Notes: generated by a model from the letters alone, not told the origin. Counted from the stretch's first letter, positions 6,072 through 14,085 are shown. The stretch: DNA of 15,131 nt from an uncultured Eubacterium sp. (GCA_934358495.1 CAKRKO010000069.1:1-15131); one strand, 5' to 3'. Numbers and translations are program-made.

Positions 6072-7046
6072 GTGCGATCTCACTGTCAACTGCACCGGGG
6101 TCTACGCAGACACGGATGCTTCCTTTTCTTTTTACTGATGCTGTTCATTCTACTTCTTACGGGATGCTCTTTCGGCAGTGGAAATGCTTCAGATACATCC
6201 CCTGCTGCAAAGGACTCCGGCACCAGAGATGCCACACCACAGGTTCTTGTGGCAGAGGCTTCCGGCGAAGTAACTTACGGTTCCGACATTGTCTCGCTGG
6301 ATGCTTCCCACACTGCAGACGGTTATCTGATGCTGCGCTACAGTGGAACCAATGAAAAAGTTAAACTTCAGATCACACTGCCGGACAGCACAGAGTATAC
6401 ATATCCAGTCACAGCTTCCGTGGACTATTCCGTTTATCCGCTTCCCGGCGGGAACGGTTCCTATAAAGTCACGTTACTGGAATCCGTCTCCGTGGAGGAC
6501 AATTTGTATGCAGTCTCCTTTACTCAGGATCTGGATGTTGAGATTTCCAATGAATTTTTACCTTTTTTATATCCGAATTTTTACGTGAATTTCACAGCAG
6601 ACTCCGCCTGTGTAAAAAAAGGCGAGGAACTGGCACATGGATGTTCTTCTGATCTGGATGCCATCACAAATATTTACAACTACGTAATTGAAAATATTTC
6701 CTATGATCAGAAAAAGGCGGATTCTGTTCCATATGGTTACATTCCGTCCCCGGACGATACTTTAAGTTCCGGTACCGGTATCTGTTTTGACTATGCGTCA
6801 CTGATGTCGGCCATGCTCCGTTCCCAGCGGATCCCGACGAAACTGGATGTCGGCTATTCCGGCGATGTTTACCATGCCTGGATCAGCTGTTATGTCACGG
6901 AAGTAGGCTGGGTGGACAATATCATTGAATTTGATGGAAAAAACTGGTCCATTATGGATCCGACCCTGGCAGCAAATAACAGTGCTTCCAATGTAAAAAA
7001 ATATGTCGGTGACGGCAGCAATTATGTCACGAAATATACTTATTAG
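6072..7046 (+). CDS. Transglutaminase-like (cysteine protease fold) lipoprotein
   Basis: This 324-residue protein is predicted to be exported and lipid-anchored. A basic N terminus leads into a hydrophobic core and the lipobox LTGC, with the lipidated cysteine at 32. A Ser/Ala/Asp-rich linker (33-55) and a beta-rich region (about 60-170) come before a transglutaminase-like core. In the core, GTGICFDYASLMSAMLR carries Cys238, VYHAWI carries His268 and IMDPT carries Asp296, so the triad looks complete. Known relatives are mostly proteases, peptide cyclases or cell-wall proteins; the substrate here cannot be told. The GTG start at 6072 is preferred because GGAAGGAGG sits eight bases upstream and it gives a proper signal peptide; in-frame ATGs further upstream lack this. 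It lies 87 bases before the pilus-type genes with no strong terminator between, so co-expression is likely. Confidence 0.82.
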   Translation: MRSHCQLHRGLRRHGCFLFFLLMLFILLLTGCSFGSGNASDTSPAAKDSGTRDATPQVLVAEASGEVTYGSDIVSLDASHTADGYLMLRYSGTNEKVKLQITLPDSTEYTYPVTASVDYSVYPLPGGNGSYKVTLLESVSVEDNLYAVSFTQDLDVEISNEFLPFLYPNFYVNFTADSACVKKGEELAHGCSSDLDAITNIYNYVIENISYDQKKADSVPYGYIPSPDDTLSSGTGICFDYASLMSAMLRSQRIPTKLDVGYSGDVYHAWISCYVTEVGWVDNIIEFDGKNWSIMDPTLAANNSASNVKKYVGDGSNYVTKYTY

Positions 7047-7133
7047 AATAACAGCCTGTATGTAACAAAACAGACTTTTTTGAAAACCGCTTAATTTTTA
7101 ATTTTTAGAAATAATGAATGGAGGAAACTACGA

Positions 7134-8186
7134 ATGGGAAAGCAGACGCAGAAAAAATCTCTATCCAATCCGGAAATTGCGTCATTCTGCGGTGAAATGT
7201 CCATGATTTTAAAATCAGGCATCTCAGCGTTAGAAGGTCTGGAACTTCTGATGGAAGATACACAAAACGAACCGGAAAGGGCACTGATCGATGAAATGTA
7301 TCAGGCCATGCTGGCAGGAGATGCCTTTGCAGATGCACTGGAAAAGACCGGTGTATTTCCATCCTATCTGATCCGAATGACACAGATTGGTGAGGAAACC
7401 GGACGTCTCGACGATGTCATGGAATCCCTGTCACTACACTACAACCGGGAGGAAACCTTAAGCCGTAATATCCGGAATTCCCTCTCCTACCCTCTGATCA
7501 TGATTATTATGATGTTTGTGGTCATTGTGATCCTTGTGACAAAAGTTATGCCTGTCTTTCATCAGGTATTCCAGCAGCTTGGCACGGAAATGACAGGCCT
7601 TTCCCGTGGCATTCTCATGATTGGTAATGGCCTTTCCCGTTATGCGCTGGTTTTTATCGTACTGATCGTATGCCTGGTGGCATTTGGTATCTTCCTCACC
7701 CGCACAGCAAAGGGGCGTATCCTGCTCGGCAAATTCGGGCATGCCTTCCGCCCTTCCCGTGAGATTTCTGAAAAAACCTCGATGTGTCGTTTTGCAGGTG
7801 CTATGGCACTGACATTAAAAAGTGGCCTGACACCAGAACGAGGACTGGAGTTTTCCCAGAATCTGATCGAAGACGAATATTTCCGTCAAAAGATTGCAAA
7901 ATGCTTTGAAGAAATGGAAAGCGGTACCGAGCTTTCCACCGCACTGGTCAAATCCGGTGTATTTACCGGTGTGTACGCCCGCATGACTTCCATTGCCGGA
8001 AAATCCGGTATGATGGATGAAGTGATGGAGCAGATTTCGGATCGATGTGAAGAGGAACTGAATGAGCGAATCACCTCCTTTATCGCAATACTGGAACCAA
8101 CTCTTGTCATTATCCTTTCCGTAATCGTCGGAATCATCCTTCTGTCCGTCATGCTGCCGCTGCTTGGCATTATGACCGGTTTATAA
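7134..8186 (+). CDS. pilC: Type IV pilus/type II secretion inner-membrane platform protein (PilC/GspF family)
   Basis: This 350-residue integral membrane protein has two repeated T2SSF domains, at about 15-138 and 217-340. Each shows the family pattern L-K-S-G-(I/L)-x-x-x-x-G-L-E at its start (26-37 and 228-239) and a G-E-x-x-(G/S)-x-L-(D/M)-x-V-like turn (86-95 and 289-297). Membrane spans lie at about 120-142, 170-188 and 322-345. It is somewhat shorter than the roughly 400 residues usual for PilC. In known systems this platform couples the cytoplasmic ATPase ring to pilin assembly. GGAGG lies about ten bases before the ATG. It heads a run of six genes ending with a PilT-type ATPase. Confidence 0.9.
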   Translation: MGKQTQKKSLSNPEIASFCGEMSMILKSGISALEGLELLMEDTQNEPERALIDEMYQAMLAGDAFADALEKTGVFPSYLIRMTQIGEETGRLDDVMESLSLHYNREETLSRNIRNSLSYPLIMIIMMFVVIVILVTKVMPVFHQVFQQLGTEMTGLSRGILMIGNGLSRYALVFIVLIVCLVAFGIFLTRTAKGRILLGKFGHAFRPSREISEKTSMCRFAGAMALTLKSGLTPERGLEFSQNLIEDEYFRQKIAKCFEEMESGTELSTALVKSGVFTGVYARMTSIAGKSGMMDEVMEQISDRCEEELNERITSFIAILEPTLVIILSVIVGIILLSVMLPLLGIMTGL

Positions 8187-8202
8187 CAGGAGGTGACCCC
8201 CG

Positions 8203-8556
8203 ATGCTTCATCGAAAAAAGAAACGTTTTTATCACGGCAGACATGCGCATCCATTCCGGAATCTGTGCCTGTCCCTGCTCGCATTTTTCTGTATCTGTGG
8301 ATTGTTTTTTAACGGCATCTCACGCATGTCCGCCCGGGCAGTCCAGGAGCAGAAATCCAGTCTGGAAAATGCTCTCTGGCGCGGCGTGACCCAGTATTAT
8401 ACGCTGGAAGGACGCTATCCTGAGACGCTGCAGGAGCTGAAAGACACCTGCGGCATCCAGTATGACACAGCCCTCTTTTTTGTGGATTATCAGATTGCAG
8501 GAGCCAATATTCTGCCGGATATCACAGTGATCGAACGACAGGAGGCACGAAAATGA
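8203..8556 (+). CDS. Small single-span protein, pseudopilin-like
   Basis: This 117-residue protein has a basic N terminus (RKKKRFYHGRH), one membrane span at about 19-37 and an extracytoplasmic domain. The stretch LENALWRGVTQYYTLEGRYPETLQEL resembles the helix and turn after the membrane segment of GspG-like pseudopilins (Q-Y-Y-x-x-x-G-x-Y-P-x-x-L). There is no classical prepilin cleavage motif and no glutamate at the fifth position of the hydrophobic segment, so processing by a prepilin peptidase is doubtful. A strong AGGAGGTGA site is placed just before the ATG. Its last four bases overlap the next start as ATGA. It is probably a minor component of the pilus-like machine, judged by context and shape only. 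Confidence 0.72.
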   Translation: MLHRKKKRFYHGRHAHPFRNLCLSLLAFFCICGLFFNGISRMSARAVQEQKSSLENALWRGVTQYYTLEGRYPETLQELKDTCGIQYDTALFFVDYQIAGANILPDITVIERQEARK

Positions 8557-9038
8557 AACATATGAACGAACGCAGACATGTCATTGATTTTCTGTTTCCT
8601 CTGGCACTCTTTTTTGTACTGACTGCGACCTCCGTAGCGCTGGTGGTACTGGCCTCCGGTATTTACAGCCGTCAGGTTGCTGACTCGGAAGATTCTTTTT
8701 CCAGCCACACAGCACTGTCCTATGTGACAGAAAAGTTGCACCAGAGTGACGAATATGGTGCCATTGATGCAGGAACCTTTGACGGCCAGGATGCTATTAT
8801 CATTCATCAGACTTATGCAGACCAGCCGTATACCACTTACCTGTATCAGTACGATGGATATCTCAGAGAACTTTTCATTCGGGAAGATGTCTCTGCCAGC
8901 GCATCCGCTGGCCGCAAGATCCTGTCGGTAAAGGACTTTGCATTTGAAGAATCACAAAATGGTCTTTTTCACCTATCCTGTACCAACGAGGACGGCAGCA
9001 TTTCTGATACTTATGTCAGTGTCAAAAGTACACCGTAA
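8553..9038 (+). CDS. Single-span protein of the pilus operon, possibly DUF4860 family
   Basis: This 161-residue protein has a short basic N terminus (MKHMNERRHVIDF), one membrane span at about 12-35 and an extracytoplasmic domain. That domain begins with a helix (SEDSFSSHTALSYVTEKLHQ) and continues as likely beta strands. The HVIDFLFPLALFFVL opening resembles the uncharacterised DUF4860 family found in clostridial pilus-type clusters, recalled rather than tested. No glutamate at position 5 of the hydrophobic stretch and no glycine before it are seen. The ATG at 8553 has GGAGG seven bases upstream and overlaps the previous stop. A minor pilin-like part is the best guess. Confidence 0.75.
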   Translation: MKHMNERRHVIDFLFPLALFFVLTATSVALVVLASGIYSRQVADSEDSFSSHTALSYVTEKLHQSDEYGAIDAGTFDGQDAIIIHQTYADQPYTTYLYQYDGYLRELFIREDVSASASAGRKILSVKDFAFEESQNGLFHLSCTNEDGSISDTYVSVKSTP

Positions 9039-9054
9039 CCAATAGGAGAACGTT

Positions 9055-9582
9055 ATGAAACGAACACCTGCAAAACGTTCCAGTTTGTTTTTACTGGAAC
9101 TGATCATAGCAATTTTATTTTTCAGTCTGACCTCAGCGGTCTGCGTGCAGATTTTTGTACGGGCCCATCTGATCAGTCGTCAGACCTTGGAACAGAATAT
9201 GGCTCTGGAAAAAATATCCGGATTTACAGAAGTCTTTCTCGCCGGTGATTCCATTCAGGATCTGCCGGGAGTTACTTCTGATACTTCTGCTGATTCCTCA
9301 TCTTCTTCAGAAAATACTGATGCCGGTTCAGATACATACAATTCCACTCCGTCAGATGTTTCTGAATACGTGATCTATTATGATGCGGACTGGAAGATCT
9401 GCAATCCTGGCGAAGCAAGTTACCGGATTCTGATTCAGATTGAACCGCAGGGAACCCTGCAGCACGGTACTTTTTCCGCTGTGCGCGTCGGAACTGATCA
9501 TACAATAAATTCTGATCCCATAATTTACTCCGTGGAAACAGATTTCTGTCCGGCACCGAAAAAGGAGGCGTCATATTCATGA
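9055..9582 (+). CDS. Prepilin-like protein with Glu5-type N terminus
   Basis: This 175-residue protein has the clearest type IV prepilin signal of the cluster. A basic leader MKRTPAKRSS is followed by LFLLELIIAILFFSLTSAV, where cleavage between S10 and L11 would place glutamate at position 5 of the mature protein. The residue before the cut is serine instead of the usual glycine. The N-terminal helix leads to an extracytoplasmic domain interrupted by a low-complexity Ser/Asp/Thr linker (about 77-102), then a beta-rich part. The linker is unusual for a minor pilin and might be a glycosylation or spacer region. It ends in an ATGA overlap with the next gene. A prepilin peptidase is not encoded in this window. 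Confidence 0.75.
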   Translation: MKRTPAKRSSLFLLELIIAILFFSLTSAVCVQIFVRAHLISRQTLEQNMALEKISGFTEVFLAGDSIQDLPGVTSDTSADSSSSSENTDAGSDTYNSTPSDVSEYVIYYDADWKICNPGEASYRILIQIEPQGTLQHGTFSAVRVGTDHTINSDPIIYSVETDFCPAPKKEASYS

Positions 9583-10043
9583 GAAAAAAGAAAAACGAAT
9601 CCTGGCCGGGCTTTCAGATCGGCACTTCTTATCTGCTGGTCATTTTCGTCATTCTGTGTCTTGTGACCTTTGCAGTCTTATCACTGTCCAGTGCATTAAA
9701 AGACCAGTCCTACACACAGAAAGTTGCTGATCATCAGACCGCTTACGCCTCTGCAAGCGCCAAAGCCTCTGCCCGGCTGGCAGATATTGATACTGCCCTT
9801 CAGTCAGAAACACCTTACATGGCATTACAGGAAATCAACGATATCACCATCACTGACGAGAATAGCGAATGGCTGATCAGCTATACAATTCCAATGACAG
9901 ACAGCCAGAATCTGGAAGTTTCCATACTGGCAGATCCATCGGATGGCTCCCGTCGCGTCGTATGCTGGAAAGAAGCTGCCGCATCGCAGTGGACACAGCG
10001 AACAACCCTTCCAGTACTTGGAAGCGGAGCAAGTGAAAATTAA
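9579..10043 (+). CDS. PilX/GspK-like single-span minor pilin candidate
   Basis: This 154-residue protein has a charged leader MRKKKNESWPG, then FQIGTSYLLVIFVILCLVTFAVLSLSSA, a hydrophobic helix directly after a glycine-phenylalanine pair as in type III signal peptides. It lacks glutamate 5, which is also the case in GspK-type minor pseudopilins. A long amphipathic helix (KVADHQTAYASASAKASARL) and a small C-terminal domain follow. AAAGGAGG is placed about 10 bases before the start, inside the preceding gene, and the two overlap as ATGA, indicating translational coupling. The next gene, the PilT-type ATPase, starts 19 bases after its stop. Confidence 0.7.
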   Translation: MRKKKNESWPGFQIGTSYLLVIFVILCLVTFAVLSLSSALKDQSYTQKVADHQTAYASASAKASARLADIDTALQSETPYMALQEINDITITDENSEWLISYTIPMTDSQNLEVSILADPSDGSRRVVCWKEAAASQWTQRTTLPVLGSGASEN

Positions 10044-10062
10044 AAATGGGGGAACTATTATC

Positions 10063-11118
10063 ATGAATTTAAATGAATTATTGCAAAAAGCAGTCAACGA
10101 TCATGCATCAGATATCTTTATTGTCGCCGGTCTTCCACCTTCCTACCGCGCCAACAGCCGTATCCTGCGGGAGCACGGAGAAAAACTGATGCCGAAAGAG
10201 ACGCAGGAATATGTGGAAGAAATCTATGCTCTGGCTGGTAACCGTGATATCTCAATTCTGTCAGAACGCGGCGATGACGATTTTTCCTTTGCTGTTCCAG
10301 GCCTGTCCCGTTTCCGTGTCAGTGCTTACAAACAGCGTGGCGCCCTTTCCGCAGTTATCCGTGTCATCACCTTTGAGTTGCCGGATCCGAAAGATATTGG
10401 CATTCCACAATCCGTCATGGGATTTGCCGGATTATCGAAAGGTCTTGTTCTGGTCACCGGTCCTGCCGGCAGTGGAAAATCAACGACCCTCGCCTGCCTG
10501 GTCAACCAGATTAACCACACCATGGAAAAACATATTATTACATTGGAGGATCCGATCGAGTATCTGCACCGCCACGACAAAAGCATTGTCAGCCAGCGTG
10601 AGATCAGCATCGATACCCAAAGCTATGTCAAAGCCCTGCGCGCTTCCCTGCGTCAGAGCCCGGATGTCATCCTACTTGGAGAAATGCGTGATTACGAGAC
10701 CATCGACGTAGCCATGACAGCTGCTGAGACCGGCCATCTGGTATTTTCCACCCTTCACACCATCGGTGCTGCCAATACCGTGGACCGCATTATTGATGTC
10801 TTTCCAGCCAACCAGCAGCGTCAGATTGCAGTTCAACTCTCCATGGTGCTTCAGGCGGTTATCTGTCAGCAGCTGATCCCCTCGGTAGACGGCACTCAGG
10901 TTCCTGCTTTTGAGGTCATGACCGTGACACCGGCCATTCGAAATATGATTCGGGATAATAAGATACCGCAGATTGACGGAACCGTATATTCTGCAAATAA
11001 AGAAGACATGCATTCCACTGATTACAGTCTGCAGATCCTTGTCAGAGAAGGAAAAGTTGCTCCTGAAGTGGCACTTACGTATGCGTCTAATCCGGAGATG
11101 TTAAAAAAGAAGCTTTAA
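10063..11118 (+). CDS. pilT: PilT-type hexameric ATPase of type IV pilus systems
   Basis: This 351-residue protein is a full-length PilT/VirB11-class secretion ATPase. It has a PAS-like N-terminal domain (about 1-100) and then the RecA-like core. Core motifs are Walker A GPAGSGKST at 133-141, the Asp box LEDPIE at 161-166, Walker B DVILLGEMRD at 201-210 and the His box HLVFSTLHT at 225-233. AIRNMIRD at 291-298 corresponds to the AIRNLIRE motif linked to retraction in PilT, which favours PilT over PilB. The ATG at 10063 has GGGGGA nearby; the frame continues upstream into the preceding gene without a ribosome site. It is the only such ATPase here, with no PilB, so assembly force must come from this protein or a gene elsewhere. 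A bidirectional terminator follows. Confidence 0.93.
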   Translation: MNLNELLQKAVNDHASDIFIVAGLPPSYRANSRILREHGEKLMPKETQEYVEEIYALAGNRDISILSERGDDDFSFAVPGLSRFRVSAYKQRGALSAVIRVITFELPDPKDIGIPQSVMGFAGLSKGLVLVTGPAGSGKSTTLACLVNQINHTMEKHIITLEDPIEYLHRHDKSIVSQREISIDTQSYVKALRASLRQSPDVILLGEMRDYETIDVAMTAAETGHLVFSTLHTIGAANTVDRIIDVFPANQQRQIAVQLSMVLQAVICQQLIPSVDGTQVPAFEVMTVTPAIRNMIRDNKIPQIDGTVYSANKEDMHSTDYSLQILVREGKVAPEVALTYASNPEMLKKKL

Positions 11119-11178
11119 AAAAATGTCCATACAGCCATATTCTCATATTTTTATGAATCAGGCTCTATGGGCTTTTTT
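11116..11178. terminator. Bidirectional terminator between pilT and azlD
   Basis: A 12-position stem (11125-11136 with 11161-11172) has one mismatch and one G:T pair around a 24-base loop. A T6 run follows on the right and A8 lies on the left, so it can stop both the pilus operon and the convergent azlCD transcript. Confidence 0.7.
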
Positions 11179-11184
11179 ATTCTC

Positions 11185-11577
11185 TTACAGCATTCGTATC
11201 AATATCATATATAACGCAGTCCCGGCCACGATGCTGATCAGCGTATTATGCTTCCATTTATAACTGATTCCTACCGTCAAAACCGCAAGAATCTGAGGCA
11301 ATGCATTGGTTTTCCAATCTGTAACAGTATCTTTCAGACAGTAGACAATCAACACTGCCATGATTGCCGATGGAAGTACAGCTCCAAGCTTTACAAGAAA
11401 ATTCGGCATCTTGTGCTCCCCATGAAAAATCAGAAATGGCAGTGCACGCAACACAAAAGTAATCAGCGCAGCAAGCAAAATGGCAAGCAGAACATATCTG
11501 GTATGATTACCTGCCCCTGTTACACTTGTCATGGCAGTCAGAATTATACTTCCCATATTATGCATTGAGATCATCAT
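11185..11577 (-). CDS. azlD: AzlD-type subunit of branched-chain amino acid exporter
   Basis: This small membrane protein has 130 residues from the chosen start. Four hydrophobic segments (about 20-42, 58-79, 85-102 and 108-127) and the LRALPFLIF motif just after the first span are typical of AzlD. With AzlC it forms a two-part exporter; relatives are the azaleucine-resistance AzlCD of Bacillus subtilis and YgaZH valine export in E. coli. GGAAGGAGA lies nine bases before the ATG at 11577. The in-frame GTG at 11586 directly abuts that site and is less likely. The start overlaps the end of azlC by about 20 bases, so translation is coupled. Confidence 0.85.
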   Translation of the reverse strand: MMISMHNMGSIILTAMTSVTGAGNHTRYVLLAILLAALITFVLRALPFLIFHGEHKMPNFLVKLGAVLPSAIMAVLIVYCLKDTVTDWKTNALPQILAVLTVGISYKWKHNTLISIVAGTALYMILIRML

Positions 11578-12304
11578 TTCTGTCACTCTCCTTCCTGCAA
11601 TTCCACAGAAGCAAAACTGCTGATGTAATGATCAGAGACGGAAGAAGAAAATAATCCGCTCCTACGATCAGGAGGCATACCACAGCGGCAGCAAGACCGA
11701 TCAGCGCCGGAAAATGACTTTTTGCATTCTCCCACTGATCGATAAAAATAATGACAAAAAGTGCTGTCATACAAAAATCAATCCCCTGCATATTGAATGG
11801 CAAAAGCTGCCCCAGCACACCGCCGAGTACTGCTCCGATCATCCAATAACAGCGGCTGAACAACGCCACTAAAAACATCAGACTGCGCTTCGTCTCTCCC
11901 TGCTCCGACAGAAAACAGTTTATCGCATAAGTTTCATCGGTCATCGTATGTATCATGTAAAGCTTCCGCTTTCCCATTTTTGCAAATTCATCCACGAAAG
12001 TCAGTGCATAAAAACTCTGGCGGCTGTTCATAAGAAAAGCAGTCAATGCAATCGTCAAAAAAGATGCTCCACTGGAAAGCAACGTCACGAATACAAATTG
12101 AAAGGCACCTGTATACACAGATAAACTGACTAACAGAGAATAATACCAGTGGTATCCTGCTTCCTCCATCATAATGCCATAAGCCATACTGACAAACAGA
12201 TAACTGCACAGGATCGGTATTGATTTTACAAATGCTTCTTTGCAGATGTTTTTATTATATTTATCTCCCATATTCTCCATCTGCTCTCCGGTTTCTGGTT
12301 CCAT
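11558..12304 (-). CDS. azlC: AzlC-type branched-chain amino acid exporter large subunit
   Basis: This 248-residue membrane protein matches AzlC. An early SIPILCSYLFVSMAYGIMMEEAG segment is followed by SVYTGAFQFV and the family-characteristic LMNSRQSFYALTF stretch near residue 93. The D-E-T-Y-A-I motif (MTDETYAI) comes next, and the C-terminal half is strongly hydrophobic with a charged tail. It likely exports leucine, valine or isoleucine, or toxic analogues, together with AzlD. AGGAGGT is placed ten bases before the ATG at 12304. A promoter with TTGACA and TATAAA is located upstream. No adjacent AzlB/Lrp-type regulator is present in this window. Confidence 0.88.
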   Translation of the reverse strand: MEPETGEQMENMGDKYNKNICKEAFVKSIPILCSYLFVSMAYGIMMEEAGYHWYYSLLVSLSVYTGAFQFVFVTLLSSGASFLTIALTAFLMNSRQSFYALTFVDEFAKMGKRKLYMIHTMTDETYAINCFLSEQGETKRSLMFLVALFSRCYWMIGAVLGGVLGQLLPFNMQGIDFCMTALFVIIFIDQWENAKSHFPALIGLAAAVVCLLIVGADYFLLPSLIITSAVLLLWNCRKESDRNDDLNA

Positions 12305-12366
12305 CAGCCTCGCTACCTCCTGTCATATTACGTATTTTTCGTTTCTTCATGTATGAATGGTTTTAT

Positions 12367-12394
12367 TTTATATCGCTTTTTCATATTATGTCAA
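12367..12394 (-). promoter_or_regulatory. Promoter of azlCD
   Basis: On the minus strand, TTGACA (12389-12394) and TATAAA (12367-12372) are 16 bases apart. The predicted transcript begins about 55 bases before the azlC ATG. The surrounding 12305-12584 region is very AT-rich and contains no gene. Confidence 0.6.
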
Positions 12395-12462
12395 TATGAT
12401 TAATATGCTATTTTATAACCGTTATTTCTATTTCATATTACTGCTTCTAATATTAATATGAT

Positions 12463-12497
12463 AAATAATGCAAATATTATAAATATTTGTATTATTT
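12463..12497. promoter_or_regulatory. 35-base dyad upstream of the purine permease
   Basis: AAATAAT and CAAATATT pair symmetrically with AATATTTG and ATTATTT around a central ATA; one position on each side does not pair. It lies about 40 bases upstream of the likely -10 box of the permease and 70 bases from the azlC promoter. It may be an operator or merely AT-rich symmetry. Confidence 0.4.
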
Positions 12498-12533
12498 CGT
12501 AAAAAAGCTCTTTCTTTCTTCCTTGAAAGACGT

Positions 12534-12539
12534 TATAAT
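12534..12539 (+). promoter_or_regulatory. -10 box of the purine permease promoter
   Basis: A consensus TATAAT lies 45 bases before the start codon. No good -35 box is seen 16-18 bases upstream, where the sequence is pyrimidine-rich (TTTCTTTCTTCC). The promoter may depend on an activator. The short leader leaves no room for a purine riboswitch. Confidence 0.5.
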
Positions 12540-12584
12540 GTGTAAGTTACTCATTTTATTTAACAAACTAAGGAGAGGGAAGTT

Positions 12585-13967
12585 ATGTTAGAAAAATTTT
12601 TCAAGCTCAAAGAAAACGGCACAAATGTCAAAACTGAGATTATTGCCGGAATCACAAGCTTCATGACCATGGCATACATTCTGGCTGTCAACCCAAGTAT
12701 CATGTCTGCCGCCGGTATGGATCACGGAGCTGTCTTCACTGCAACCGCACTGGCTGCATTTATTGGTACACTCGCAATGGCGCTCTTTGCCAACTATCCG
12801 TTTGCCCTGGCACCGGGTATGGGACTGAATGCGTACTTTGCTTATACCGTCGTGCTCGGTATGGGATACAGCTGGCAGTATGCTCTGGCTGCTGTCTTCG
12901 CGGAAGGTATCATCTTCATCATTCTGTCCCTGACAAACGTGCGTGAAGCAATCTTCAATGCGATCCCGCAGAATCTGAAATCTGCAGTCAGCGTTGGTAT
13001 CGGTCTGTTTATCGCATTTATCGGCCTGCAGAACGCGCACATCGTCATCGGCGGTTCCACACTGCTTCAGCTGTTCTCTGTCGATGGCTACAATGAGGTA
13101 AATGGCGTAAGCGCTACGTTCCATGATGTAGGGATCACGGTTCTGCTTGCCATCATCGGTATCATCATCACCGGTGCTCTGGTTATTAAAAATGTCAAAG
13201 GAAATATCCTCTGGGGAATCCTGATCACCTGGGCACTGGGCCTGATCTGTCAGGGTGTCGGACTGTACGTTCCAAACCCGGATCTTGGCTTCTATACACT
13301 GATCCCGGATTTCAGCAACGGTCTGTCCATTCCGAGTATTGCTCCGATCTTCTGTAAGATGGATTTCTCCGGTATCTTATCACTGAACTTTGTGGTTATC
13401 CTGTTTGCATTCTTATTCGTAGATATGTTTGATACCATCGGAACTCTGATCGGTGTATCTACCAAAGCAGGCATGCTGGACAAAGACGGCAAGCTTCCGC
13501 GTATCAAAGGTGCGTTACTGGCTGATGCTGTCGGTACGACTGCAGGCGCTGTTCTCGGTGTTTCCACAACCACAACTTTCGTAGAGAGTGCTTCCGGTGT
13601 ATCCGAAGGCGGCCGTACCGGTCTGACTTCCATTACAACCGCCATACTGTTTGCACTGTCTCTGCTGTTATCCCCGATCTTCCTTGCCATCCCGTCCTTT
13701 GCGACCGCTCCGGCACTGGTAATCGTAGGATTCTACATGCTGACAAATGTGGCAAACATCAACTTTAATGATGTCATTGAGGCAATTCCATGTTATATCT
13801 GTATTCTGGCAATGCCGTTCTTCTACAGCATTTCCGAAGGTATCTCTATGGGCGTTATCTCTTATGTCGTATTAAACGTGATTACAGGGAATGCGAAAAA
13901 GAAGAAGATCAGCCTGCTCATGTATATTCTGGCAGTACTGTTCATCCTGAAGTATATATTCCTGTAA
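12585..13967 (+). CDS. pbuG: Purine (adenine/guanine/hypoxanthine) permease, PbuG/AzgA family
   Basis: This 460-residue polytopic membrane protein imports purine bases by proton symport. Family features are the N-terminal TEIIAGITSFMTMAYILAVNP, the LAPGMGLNAYFAY motif at about 76-88, a central hydrophobic series, and the FLFVDMFDTIGTLIGVSTKAGMLD block. This last is followed by a LLADAVGTTAGAVLGVSTTTTFVESASGVSEGGRTGLT-like half-helix region, seen at about residues 306-346. This pattern marks the AzgA subgroup rather than the uracil/xanthine UraA-type permeases. About 12-14 spans are expected. AGGAG lies nine bases before the ATG. Which purine is preferred cannot be told from sequence. The gene stands alone, with a strong shared terminator downstream. 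Confidence 0.92.
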   Translation: MLEKFFKLKENGTNVKTEIIAGITSFMTMAYILAVNPSIMSAAGMDHGAVFTATALAAFIGTLAMALFANYPFALAPGMGLNAYFAYTVVLGMGYSWQYALAAVFAEGIIFIILSLTNVREAIFNAIPQNLKSAVSVGIGLFIAFIGLQNAHIVIGGSTLLQLFSVDGYNEVNGVSATFHDVGITVLLAIIGIIITGALVIKNVKGNILWGILITWALGLICQGVGLYVPNPDLGFYTLIPDFSNGLSIPSIAPIFCKMDFSGILSLNFVVILFAFLFVDMFDTIGTLIGVSTKAGMLDKDGKLPRIKGALLADAVGTTAGAVLGVSTTTTFVESASGVSEGGRTGLTSITTAILFALSLLLSPIFLAIPSFATAPALVIVGFYMLTNVANINFNDVIEAIPCYICILAMPFFYSISEGISMGVISYVVLNVITGNAKKKKISLLMYILAVLFILKYIFL

Positions 13968-14020
13968 AAAATCAATCTGTATATTGGATGGGAAATTCAT
14001 CACAATTTCCTATCAAATGG

Positions 14021-14062
14021 TAAAAAACTCCCGGGAGGCGATTCCTCCCGGGAGCTTTTTTA
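14021..14062. terminator. Bidirectional terminator between the purine permease and the EamA transporter
   Basis: A perfect 11-pair GC-rich stem (14028-14038 with 14044-14054) around CGATT is flanked by A6 on the left and T6 on the right. It serves both convergent genes. A smaller GGAAATT/AATTTCC repeat lies upstream at 13991-14010. Confidence 0.88.
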
Positions 14063-14085
14063 TCTCATTGTTTGCTTCGTATTTA

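Noticed and set aside
12500..12584. Purine riboswitch before the permease
   Set aside because: The text after the TATAAT does not show the conserved junction and loop sequences of purine aptamers, and the leader is only about 40 bases.
12588..13690. Minus-strand open frames opposite the purine permease
   Set aside because: They are shadows of the real gene, whose codon pattern, ribosome site and motifs are clear on the plus strand.
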